64,000 bases of DNA from Saccharopolyspora flava (GTDB lineage: Bacteria > Actinomycetota > Actinomycetes > Mycobacteriales > Pseudonocardiaceae), in assembly GCF_900116135.1 (NCBI RefSeq), contig NZ_FOZX01000009.1, forward strand, positions 233,931-297,930, read 5' to 3'. Under the pieces are notes generated by a model. The model ran no database searches. It saw only the letters and a list, made by a program, of their open reading frames with translations, and was not told the origin of the DNA. The position numbers were made by a program, and so were the translations under genes. Below, piece after piece: positions 15,074-22,308 of this stretch. Positions within the stretch are counted from its first letter, which is position 1. Every line of letters begins with the position of its first letter.

Positions 15074-16285
15074 TCAGTGGGGGGTGGCGCGGAGGAGGAC
15101 CGCTGCGTGGGCGGGGACGTCGGCGGTGATGTCGGCCGTCGTGGTGGTTTCGGTGCGGGTCCAGAGGTTTCGGAGGGTGGCGGGGCCGGGTGCGCCGATC
15201 TCCGAGGTGGTGGTCGTGATGGTGGCGGGGGTGTTGGACCGGTTGAACAGGGCCAGTGCCTTGTCGCCGTTGGCGAGGGGTTTGAGCCAGATCTCCTGGT
15301 CCCCGTCGTCGCGGATCGGGGTGCCCTGGGCGCCGAGGGAGTCCTGGTCGATCGCGATGACCTCGGGGTTGGTGAGGATGTCGCGGACCTCGTCGGGCAT
15401 GGAGCGGACGTCGTTGCCCGCGATGAGCGGGGAGGCCATCATCGCCCACATGCCGAAGTGGGCGCGCGCCTCGTCGTCGGTCAGGCCCGGGTAGCCGTCG
15501 ACGTCGTGGACGCCGACCTCCAGCATGTCCGGGTCGTTCCAGTCGCCCGGGCCGGCGTAGCGCGCGAGATCCCGGTTGAAGTCGATGATGTCGACCACGC
15601 CCATCGGGAAGTCGTTGGTGTTGCCGGTTTCCCACACCGGGCGGATGTCGTCGGTCGTGCGCCACAGGTGCGCGCCCACGCCGGGAGCCCACTCCCACGG
15701 CGCGTTCTCACCCCACTCGCACACCGAGTACACGATCGGCCTGCCGGTGGCGCGCAGCGCCTCGCCCATCGTCGTGTAGCGCTCGGTCGCGGGAACGCCC
15801 TGGTTGTTGCAGTTGTCGTACTTGAGGTAGTCCACGCCCCACTCGGCGAACGTGGTCGCGTCGGTCTCCTCGTGACCGAGCGCGCCGGGCATGGTGTCGG
15901 CGCAGGTGCGGGTGCCCGCGCTGGTGTAGATCCCCAGCTTCATCCCGCGTTCGTGCACGTAGTCGGCGATCGCGGCGATGCCGCCGGGAAAGCGCTCGTG
16001 GTGCGGCTGCAACCGCCCGGAGGCGTCGCGCTCCGGCTCGGCCCAGCAGTCGTCGATGTTGACGTAGCGGTACCCGGCGTCGCGCATCCCCGAGGACACC
16101 AGCGCGTCGGCGGTCTCCCGGATGAGCTGCTCGTTGATGTCGCAGCCGAAGGTGTTCCACGAGTTCCAGCCCATCGGCGGTGTCGCCGCGAGGTCGTCGT
16201 CGGGCTCGGCGGTCGACGCGGGAACGACGGACAAGCAGGTGGTCACGGCGGCCAGGGCTGCGAAAGCGACTCGGTGCAACGGCAT
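15074..16285 (-). CDS. Secreted GH27 alpha-galactosidase
   Basis: 403 residues: a signal peptide (MPLHRVAFAALAAVTTCLSV, cleavage near ASTA/EPDD) then a GH27 barrel starting PPMGWNSWNTFGCDI. The catalytic nucleophile is D157 (YLKYDNC) and the acid/base is D251 (GPGDWNDPDML). A short beta-sandwich C-terminus is present; no carbohydrate-binding module is attached. GGAGCGGAG precedes ATG 16285. It should release terminal alpha-galactose from plant galactosides outside the cell. Confidence 0.92.
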   Translation of the reverse strand: MPLHRVAFAALAAVTTCLSVVPASTAEPDDDLAATPPMGWNSWNTFGCDINEQLIRETADALVSSGMRDAGYRYVNIDDCWAEPERDASGRLQPHHERFPGGIAAIADYVHERGMKLGIYTSAGTRTCADTMPGALGHEETDATTFAEWGVDYLKYDNCNNQGVPATERYTTMGEALRATGRPIVYSVCEWGENAPWEWAPGVGAHLWRTTDDIRPVWETGNTNDFPMGVVDIIDFNRDLARYAGPGDWNDPDMLEVGVHDVDGYPGLTDDEARAHFGMWAMMASPLIAGNDVRSMPDEVRDILTNPEVIAIDQDSLGAQGTPIRDDGDQEIWLKPLANGDKALALFNRSNTPATITTTTSEIGAPGPATLRNLWTRTETTTTADITADVPAHAAVLLRATPH

Positions 16286-16551
16286 CGGCTTCTCCGCTCC
16301 GGAAGCACAACAGGCCACGTCACTGTCACACGGTCGAACACCGGCGAACAATCCCGACATTCAGGTGACTCGAGGGAAAACACCGGATCACAGCGAGATT
16401 TCCGCGAAGATCCAGGGATCGAAGCCCGATGCCGGTGCGCGGGAACGTCTCGAACGGCGCCGGCGAGGCCGTCCCCGGTGCGCAGGTTTGACGTCCTCGC
16501 CCGGCGGCAATGCCGTTGGTGGCAGACGACGATTCACCGAGGAGGTCGCAG

Positions 16552-17742
16552 GTGAAGGCACTGACCTGGCACGGTCCGCGCGACGTGCGCGTCGACGACG
16601 TGCCCGACCCGAGACTGGAGTCCGACACCGACGCGGTCATCCGCGTCACCAGCAGCGGGATCTGCGGCTCGGACCTGCACCTGTACGAGGTCATGGGGCC
16701 GTTCCTCGACTCCGGTGACGTGCTCGGCCACGAGGCCATGGGAGTCGTGGAGGAGACCGGCTCGGGGGTGTCGCACATCGCGCCCGGTGACCGGGTCGTG
16801 GTCCCGTTCAACATCTCCTGCGGCCAGTGCTGGATGTGCGAGCGCGGCTTGTTCGCCCAGTGCGAGACCACGCAGGTCAGCGAGCAGGGCAGCGGGGCGG
16901 CGCTGTTCGGCTACACGAGGCTCTACGGCAGCGTGCCCGGTGGGCAGGCCGAGTACCTGCGAGTGCCGCAGGCCCACTTCGGCCCCGTGAAGGTGCCCGA
17001 AGGGCCACCGGACGAGCAATTCGTCTACCTCTCCGACGTGCTGCCCACCGCCTGGCAGGCCGTCGAGTACGCCGACGTCCCGCGCGGCGGCACCGTCGTG
17101 GTCTTCGGCCTCGGCCCGATCGGGCAGATGGCCGCGCGCATCGCGCAGCACCACGGGTTCCAGCCGATCGCCGTGGACATCGTGCCCGAACGGCTCAACA
17201 TGGCTCAGCGGCACGGGATCCGTACCATCGACGCGAGCGAGCACGACGACGTCGCCGAAGTGGTGCGCGAACTCACCGACGGTCGCGGCGCCGATTCGGT
17301 CATCGACGCGGTGGGCATGGAAGCCCACGGGTCCCCGGTCGCCGAGCTGGGGCAGAAGGTCGCGAGCGTGCTGCCGGACGCGGTGTCCGAACGCCTGATG
17401 TCGACGGCCGGCGTGGACCGGCTCTCGGTGCTGTACCAGTGCATCGACTGCGTGCGTCGCGGCGGCACGATCTCGCTCAGCGGCGTCTACGGCGGCATGG
17501 CCGACCCGATGCCGATGCTGACCCTGTTCGACAAGGGCGTGCGCATCGCCATGGGCCAGGCGCACGTGAAGCGCTGGATCCCGGACCTGATGCCGCTGGT
17601 GGGCGACGAGTCCGATCCGCTGGGAGTCGAGGACCTGGCCACCCATCACCTGCCGCTGCGGGACGCGCCGCGCGGCTACGACATCTTCCAGCGCAAGGAG
17701 GACGGCGCCATCAAGATCCTCCTCGAACCCCAAACCGCCTGA
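16552..17742 (+). CDS. Zinc-dependent alcohol dehydrogenase (formaldehyde-dehydrogenase-like)
   Basis: 396 residues, medium-chain dehydrogenase. Catalytic zinc ligands C38 and H60-E61 (GHEAMG) and the four structural-zinc cysteines C90, C93, C96, C104 are all present, as is the NAD-binding VFGLGPIGQMAA. The insertion around residues 105-140 resembles glutathione-independent formaldehyde dehydrogenases. GTG 16552 follows GAGGAGG by 6 nt. It is divergent from the galactosidase gene and followed by repeat copy B. The actual alcohol is unknown. Confidence 0.88.
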   Translation: MKALTWHGPRDVRVDDVPDPRLESDTDAVIRVTSSGICGSDLHLYEVMGPFLDSGDVLGHEAMGVVEETGSGVSHIAPGDRVVVPFNISCGQCWMCERGLFAQCETTQVSEQGSGAALFGYTRLYGSVPGGQAEYLRVPQAHFGPVKVPEGPPDEQFVYLSDVLPTAWQAVEYADVPRGGTVVVFGLGPIGQMAARIAQHHGFQPIAVDIVPERLNMAQRHGIRTIDASEHDDVAEVVRELTDGRGADSVIDAVGMEAHGSPVAELGQKVASVLPDAVSERLMSTAGVDRLSVLYQCIDCVRRGGTISLSGVYGGMADPMPMLTLFDKGVRIAMGQAHVKRWIPDLMPLVGDESDPLGVEDLATHHLPLRDAPRGYDIFQRKEDGAIKILLEPQTA

Positions 17743-17789
17743 CCCGGGGCCGGAAACCTCGGGGCTCCCCTGGTGCCGGTGCGCACCAG

Positions 17790-17861
17790 GGGACAGTTTT
17801 TGCCAGAACTGTCCGGACATTTCGGGCATCGAAAGGCGGCGGTTCTGGCAAAAACTGTCCC
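17790..17861. repeat. Dispersed palindromic repeat, copy B
   Basis: Perfect 20-bp inverted repeat GGGACAGTTTTTGCCAGAAC / GTTCTGGCAAAAACTGTCCC spanning 72 bp, preceded by CACCAGG as in copy A. It lies 47 nt after the alcohol dehydrogenase stop and could also serve as its terminator. Confidence 0.6.
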
Positions 17862-17935
17862 TTCCAGAGGAACTCGCCGTCCGGAACACCGGCACCCGGG
17901 TTCGCCGCCGCGGTCGCTGATCCCAGGACCTCGTG

Positions 17936-17974
17936 AAGCGGTGGCGCCCCGGGAGAACCGGGGCGCCACCGCTT
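17936..17974. terminator. Strong bidirectional hairpin
   Basis: A perfect 17-bp stem AAGCGGTGGCGCCCCGG / CCGGGGCGCCACCGCTT with a GAGAA loop, 8 nt beyond the stop of the small minus-strand gene. It would end that gene and back up termination of the alcohol dehydrogenase. Confidence 0.75.
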
Positions 17975-17981
17975 CAGCTGG

Positions 17982-18170
17982 TCAGCGCTTCTTGTGCGGG
18001 CCGGTCTGGGGTGGCACGCGCGGGCCCGTGTCCAGCAGCGAGTTCGCCCGCCCGGAACGGTGCTGCTCGTCGTTGCGGGCCGTGGCCTCGTCCTTCGGCT
18101 TGGCGGGAGCGTGCTGGGCGATGCCGTCGCGCACCCGCTTGGTCAGTTGACGAATCCGGTCACCGGCCAT
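17982..18170 (-). CDS. Small basic hypothetical protein (62 aa)
   Basis: 62 residues, rich in Lys/Arg and Gln/His, with an amphipathic N-terminus (GDRIRQLTKRVRDGIAQ) and no membrane segment or Cys. ATG 18170 has GAGG 9 nt upstream, codon use is normal and a strong terminator follows, so it is likely expressed. I do not recognise the family and assign no function. Confidence 0.6.
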   Translation of the reverse strand: MAGDRIRQLTKRVRDGIAQHAPAKPKDEATARNDEQHRSGRANSLLDTGPRVPPQTGPHKKR

Positions 18171-18295
18171 GGTCGTGTCCTCTCAGCCGTCGTCGACAGA
18201 TGTTCCGCACCACTCGGGTTGACGTTCCCGGCAGCGGTCAAACACGCCGACAGGGTCGAATTCGGGTGGGGTGGAACGAATCGGACCTCCCGGTG

Positions 18296-19273
18296 TCACT
18301 GCGGTGCGGCCTCGCGGAGGGCGGGCAGCAGCTTCTCGCGGGCGAAGCCGAAGAAGCCCGCGCGGTCCTCGTCCACGCCGACCTGCACCAGCGCGATGTC
18401 GGTGAAACCGGCCTTCCAGTACGCCGAAATCGACTCCACCATGGCGTCGACGTCCGGTCCGCACGGGATGCCCGAGGTGACGTCCTCCAGGCGCACGTGC
18501 TGCGTGGCTCCCGCGAAACCCGCCGGGCCGGGCAGTTCGGAGTTGACCTTCCAGCCCGAGGAGAACCAGCGCATCTGCGACCAGGCGCGCTTGGCCGCGG
18601 CTTCCTCCGACGGGTCCCAGCAGATCGGCTGCTGGCCGAACTTCCGGGCGCCCGCGCCGACCGCCCGGTCCCAGCCCTCGCACAGCGAGGACTCGGGCTG
18701 CACCGCGATCATCGCGTCCGACAGCGGGGCGAACCGGCGCACCGACTGATCACCCGAGACCGCGGTGGCGATCGGCACCCGCCGCTCGGGCAGGTCCCAC
18801 AGCTTCGCCGAATCCACCCGGTAGTGGTCGCCGGTGAAGTTCACGTAGCCGCCCTCGAACAGCGAGGCGATGATCCGCAGCGCCTCGGTGAGCATCTCGT
18901 GGCGCACGTTCACCGGCGGCCAGCCACGGCCGATCACGTGCTCGTTGAGGTTCTCCCCGGCACCCAGGCCGAGGGTGAACCGGTCGTCGGAGAGCAACCC
19001 GATCGTCGCGGCCTTCTGCGCCACGATCGCCGGGTGGTAGCGCATGATCGGCGCGGTGACGAAGCTCATCAGGTCCATGCCCTCGGTCACCTGCGCCACG
19101 GCCCCCAGCACGCTCCACGCGTAGGGGGAGTGGCCCTGCTCGTCGAGCCACGGCGAGTAGTGGTCGCTCATCACCGCGAAGTCGAAGCCCGCGCGCTCGG
19201 CGGCCGAGGCCTGCTCGACCAGCTCGCGCGGACCCGACTGCTCCGTCATCAGCGTGTACCCGAACCGAACCAT
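18296..19273 (-). CDS. F420-dependent glucose-6-phosphate dehydrogenase-like LLM oxidoreductase
   Basis: 325 residues of the luciferase-like barrel in the F420-dependent G6PDH-like branch: MSDHYSPWLDEQGHSPYAWSVLGA, the cis-peptide region with MRYHPAIVAQKAATI, and LGLGAGENLNEH, which binds the F420 phosphate. ATG 19273 is preferred over an upstream extension because homology starts at VRFGYTL. It probably transfers hydride with coenzyme F420; the substrate is unknown. It stands alone between a small hypothetical gene and whiB. Confidence 0.83.
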   Translation of the reverse strand: MVRFGYTLMTEQSGPRELVEQASAAERAGFDFAVMSDHYSPWLDEQGHSPYAWSVLGAVAQVTEGMDLMSFVTAPIMRYHPAIVAQKAATIGLLSDDRFTLGLGAGENLNEHVIGRGWPPVNVRHEMLTEALRIIASLFEGGYVNFTGDHYRVDSAKLWDLPERRVPIATAVSGDQSVRRFAPLSDAMIAVQPESSLCEGWDRAVGAGARKFGQQPICWDPSEEAAAKRAWSQMRWFSSGWKVNSELPGPAGFAGATQHVRLEDVTSGIPCGPDVDAMVESISAYWKAGFTDIALVQVGVDEDRAGFFGFAREKLLPALREAAPQ

Positions 19274-19382
19274 GTTCACCAGCCTTCCGGCGCCGTGCGG
19301 TCTGCTCCCGAGATAACCGCCGAGGCGGGAGGTGAAACCTGGTGCGCGTGGTCCCACCCCGAACGGGGAACCCACCGCGCTG

Positions 19383-19676
19383 TCAGGCCGCCGCGGCGCG
19401 ACGGCGCGTTCCCAGCAGCGCCCGGCGCTCCTGCTCGCCGAGCCCGCCCCACACGCCGTAGGGCTCCTGCGCCCGGAGCGCGTGCTCGCGGCACTGCGCC
19501 ATCACCGGGCAGCGCCGGCAGACCGCCTTCGCCTGCCGCTCGCGTTCGGCGCGCCGCTCGCCGCGCTCGTGGTCGGGGTGGAAGAAGCGGCTGGTCCGCA
19601 GGTCCCGGCACGCCGCGCGCAGCTGCCACTGCCAGGATTCGCTGGTCGGTTTGGGAAGCCGAGTCGTGGCGGTCAT
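19383..19676 (-). CDS. WhiB-family iron-sulfur regulator
   Basis: 97 residues with the four conserved cysteines C23, C53, C56 and C62, which bind a 4Fe-4S cluster, and the GVWGGL turn, followed by a basic C-terminal stretch (GTRRRAAAA). Wbl proteins bind the domain 4 region of the principal sigma factor and sense redox or NO. GGGGGTGAGC precedes ATG 19676. There is no AT-hook, so it is unlikely to be WhiB7. Neighbours are anti-sigma-type regulators. Confidence 0.92.
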   Translation of the reverse strand: MTATTRLPKPTSESWQWQLRAACRDLRTSRFFHPDHERGERRAERERQAKAVCRRCPVMAQCREHALRAQEPYGVWGGLGEQERRALLGTRRRAAAA

Positions 19677-19760
19677 GCTCACCCCCGTCGAGGTACGTTG
19701 ATCATGCCGTCGATCTCGGGAGTACCCGCAGGACCCGGAACTCACACAGGATCGCGGGGA

Positions 19761-20216
19761 TCAGGCGTCGGCGGTGGTCACGTCGTCGCGGCGCGTCGGG
19801 ACGGCCCAGCGCATCTGCACGCGGGTGCCGCGCTGACCGGAGGTCACGACCGCTTCGTCGGCGAGCCGCTCGATCAGCGGCAGGCCGCGCTGCCGCAGCG
19901 GGTCGCTGTCCTGCGGGGGACGCCAGCTGCCGTGATCGGTGACGGTGATCTCGATGCCGCTCGGGTCGCGCACCGCGTCCAGGTCGAACACCCCGTCGCC
20001 GTCGGCATAGGCGTGCTCCACCGCGTTGGCCATCGCCTCGTAGGTGGCCAGCGCCAGGGATTCGACGATCTCGTCGCCGAGCCCGGCCGCCCGGGCCCAC
20101 CCGTCCACCTCGTCGCGCAGCACCGGCAGGTTCCCGGCGGAGGCGGGCACGCCGTGCCGCCGCAGTGCCTCCACCGCGGGGTCCGCCTCCGGCCCGCCTG
20201 GCTGAGCGGATGCCAT
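19761..20216 (-). CDS. RsbW-like ATP-binding anti-sigma factor kinase
   Basis: 151 residues of the GHKL/HATPase_c type: the N-box ATYEAMANAVEHAY, an ITVTDHGSW G1-like box and the GLPLIERLADE G2-like box. Such proteins bind a sigma factor and phosphorylate a STAS antagonist. The STAS protein is encoded 50 bp upstream on the same strand and a SpoIIE-type phosphatase is divergent, giving a complete partner-switching set. The sigma factor is not in the window. Confidence 0.86.
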   Translation of the reverse strand: MASAQPGGPEADPAVEALRRHGVPASAGNLPVLRDEVDGWARAAGLGDEIVESLALATYEAMANAVEHAYADGDGVFDLDAVRDPSGIEITVTDHGSWRPPQDSDPLRQRGLPLIERLADEAVVTSGQRGTRVQMRWAVPTRRDDVTTADA

Positions 20217-20266
20217 AGCTCTACGTCCTCACGAATGTCCGGCTCGGTCCCGGCGAACCCGGTCGC

Positions 20267-20650
20267 TCACGAACCCGGAGCGCCCTGCAGGGCGCCTTCC
20301 CGGTCGCTGTAGACCTCGAACTCCTGGTCCAGCCCCATCAGCTGGATGGGGCGCAGCGTGGCCGGGTTGTTGGCCACGACCCGGAACCGGGTGCCGCGCG
20401 CCCCGGCGTCGCGGTGGGTGCGCACGAGCACGGCGAGACCGGCCGAGGACAGGAACGACACCGCCGTGATGTCGAGCACGAGGACGTCGGGCCGGTCCTC
20501 GACGGCCTGGTTGAGCACCGACTCCAGCTGCGGTGCGTTGACCAGTTCGACCTCGCCGGTGGCGGTGACGAACAGGGTGCGGTCCGACCACTCGGCCACC
20601 GCGCTGAAAGGTGCTCGGGGTTCGTTGATGTCGGATTCCATGGTTCCCAT
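20267..20650 (-). CDS. STAS-domain anti-sigma factor antagonist
   Basis: 127 residues. The STAS core has VLVLDITAVSFLSSAGLAVLV; the Ser in the SSAG turn is the usual phosphorylation site. The start is ATG 20650; ATG 20641 is three codons further in and equally possible. It is in line with the RsbW-like kinase and divergent from the PP2C phosphatase that would dephosphorylate it. Confidence 0.85.
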   Translation of the reverse strand: MGTMESDINEPRAPFSAVAEWSDRTLFVTATGEVELVNAPQLESVLNQAVEDRPDVLVLDITAVSFLSSAGLAVLVRTHRDAGARGTRFRVVANNPATLRPIQLMGLDQEFEVYSDREGALQGAPGS

Positions 20651-20732
20651 GATGGTGGGCGGCGGTATTCCTGGCAAAGATGCGCGACGGGACCCGGGTC
20701 TTCGTGCCCGGGCCGGGGAGCGAGGTGGCGCT

Positions 20733-21968
20733 ATGCTGGCGGACATGCGTGCTTCCTCGGACTCGTCCGCCGAGGAGCGGTTGCGGCGCATCGAACTGGT
20801 CACGGACACCTCGCTGGCCCACCTGGACGTCGACGACCTGCTGCGGGAGATCCTCGCCCGCGTCCGCGACGTGCTGGGCGTGGACATGGCGACCGTGCTG
20901 CTGCTGGACCCGGACGGCGAGGAGCTCATCGCCACCGCCGCCGTGGGCATCGACGACGACGTCAAGCAGGGCGTGCGGATGCCGGTGGGCCACGGTTTCG
21001 CCGGAGCGGTGCTCTCCTGCGGCCAGGCCCGCGTGTTCAACCGGGTCACCGATGCGCTCCTGATCAGCCGAGCGTTGCGGGACAACGGGATTCGCTCGCT
21101 GGCCGGTGCCCCGATGGTCGCCGGTGGCGAGACGATCGGGGTGCTGTGCGTCGGCGCGACGAGGGAGGACGGCTTCGACGATCAGGACGCGCAGCTGGTG
21201 CGGGTCGCGGCCGACCGGATCGCCTCGGTGTCGCAGGTGGGGTCCTCGCGCGCCGAGCGCATCGCCGCCACCGTCCTGCAGCACAGCCTGCTCCCGGGGA
21301 AGCTGCCCGCGATCCCGGGCGCCACGATGGACGGTCGCTACGTCGGCGGCGCCGACCACGGCATCGGCGGCGACTGGTACGACGTGTTCCGGCTTCCCTC
21401 GGGCCGCATCGGCATCGTCGTCGGCGACGTGGTCGGGCACGGCCTGTCCGCCGCCGTGGTCATGGGACGGCTGCGCAGCGCGCTGCGCGCCTACGCGCTG
21501 GACGGCGAGGACCCGGCCCGGGTGCTGCACAAGCTCGACCGCAAGGTCACCCACTTCGAGCCGGACGCGATGGCGAGCGTCTCCTACGCGCTCTACGACC
21601 CGGAGACCGCCGGGCTGCGGTTCTCGCTGGCCGGGCACCTGGCGCCGGTGATGGCGCAGCCGGGCGGGCGAGCCGACGTCGTCGAGGCGCCGGTGGACCC
21701 GCCGGTGGGCGTCGAGGTGTCCCGGCGGGAGCGCCGCTCGACCGCGATCGAGGTGCCGCCGGAGTCGGTGGTGTGCTTCTACACCGACGGGCTCGTGGAA
21801 CGCCGCGAGCAGCCGATCGACATCGGTCTCAAGGCCCTCCGCGAGGCCGTCACCTGCGCCCCGGCGGACGAGGTGTGCGCCTCGGTGATGAACCGGCTGG
21901 TGAGCTCGGCGCCCGCCGGGGACGACGTGACGCTGCTGGTGCTGAGCCGGGTCGCGCCGGCGAGCTGA
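20733..21968 (+). CDS. GAF-SpoIIE (PP2C-type) serine phosphatase
   Basis: 411 residues: a GAF sensor domain (about 20-165), a short linker, then a SpoIIE/PP2C domain (about 180-405) with GGDWYDVF, GDVVGHGLSAAVVMG, FYTDGLVE and GDDVTLLVL, which supply the metal-binding aspartates. GGGAGCGAGG precedes ATG 20733. It should reactivate the STAS antagonist in response to a GAF-sensed signal, freeing a sigma factor. It is divergent from the STAS and RsbW-like genes. Confidence 0.88.
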   Translation: MLADMRASSDSSAEERLRRIELVTDTSLAHLDVDDLLREILARVRDVLGVDMATVLLLDPDGEELIATAAVGIDDDVKQGVRMPVGHGFAGAVLSCGQARVFNRVTDALLISRALRDNGIRSLAGAPMVAGGETIGVLCVGATREDGFDDQDAQLVRVAADRIASVSQVGSSRAERIAATVLQHSLLPGKLPAIPGATMDGRYVGGADHGIGGDWYDVFRLPSGRIGIVVGDVVGHGLSAAVVMGRLRSALRAYALDGEDPARVLHKLDRKVTHFEPDAMASVSYALYDPETAGLRFSLAGHLAPVMAQPGGRADVVEAPVDPPVGVEVSRRERRSTAIEVPPESVVCFYTDGLVERREQPIDIGLKALREAVTCAPADEVCASVMNRLVSSAPAGDDVTLLVLSRVAPAS

Positions 21969-21969
21969 C

Positions 21970-22167
21970 TCAGCTGCCGAACGCGACCTCGTCGCGGACT
22001 TCCTCGTCCGTCTCGTAGGTCCGGTCGGGGACGAGGCGGACCGCGCGCAGCACCTCGCTGTCCACGCCCTGCTCCTCGGCGATGTGCACGAGTTCGGCCT
22101 TGCTCACCGGGTAGTGCACCTCCTTGAGGAAGGGCTGCACGCGGTCGGGGTCGGGTGGATGGGTCAT
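21970..22167 (-). CDS. DUF2795-type small protein
   Basis: 65 residues with QPFLKEVHYPVSKAELVHIAEEQG, the compact helical DUF2795 fold common in actinobacteria, and an acidic C-terminus. It starts at ATG 22167 behind GAGCGAGGTGAG. It converges on the phosphatase gene with a one-base gap between stops. The function of the family is not established. Confidence 0.75.
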   Translation of the reverse strand: MTHPPDPDRVQPFLKEVHYPVSKAELVHIAEEQGVDSEVLRAVRLVPDRTYETDEEVRDEVAFGS

Positions 22168-22269
22168 GGTGGGCTCACCTCGCTCCAGGGGCGTCGGGAT
22201 CTTCGGGCCTCGATGGCGGATTCCCGTTCCGCGCGGAGTTCAATCTGATCCGGCCGGGTGAATCACGTC

Positions 22270-22302
22270 GCGGGTGCCGGCCCGGGCAGGGCCGGCACCC
22301 GC
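22270..22302. terminator. Hairpin terminator after the GH92 gene
   Basis: A perfect 14-bp stem GCGGGTGCCGGCCC / GGGCCGGCACCCGC with a GGGCA loop, 6 nt beyond the minus-strand mannosidase stop. Confidence 0.7.
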
Positions 22303-22308
22303 CGGGGC

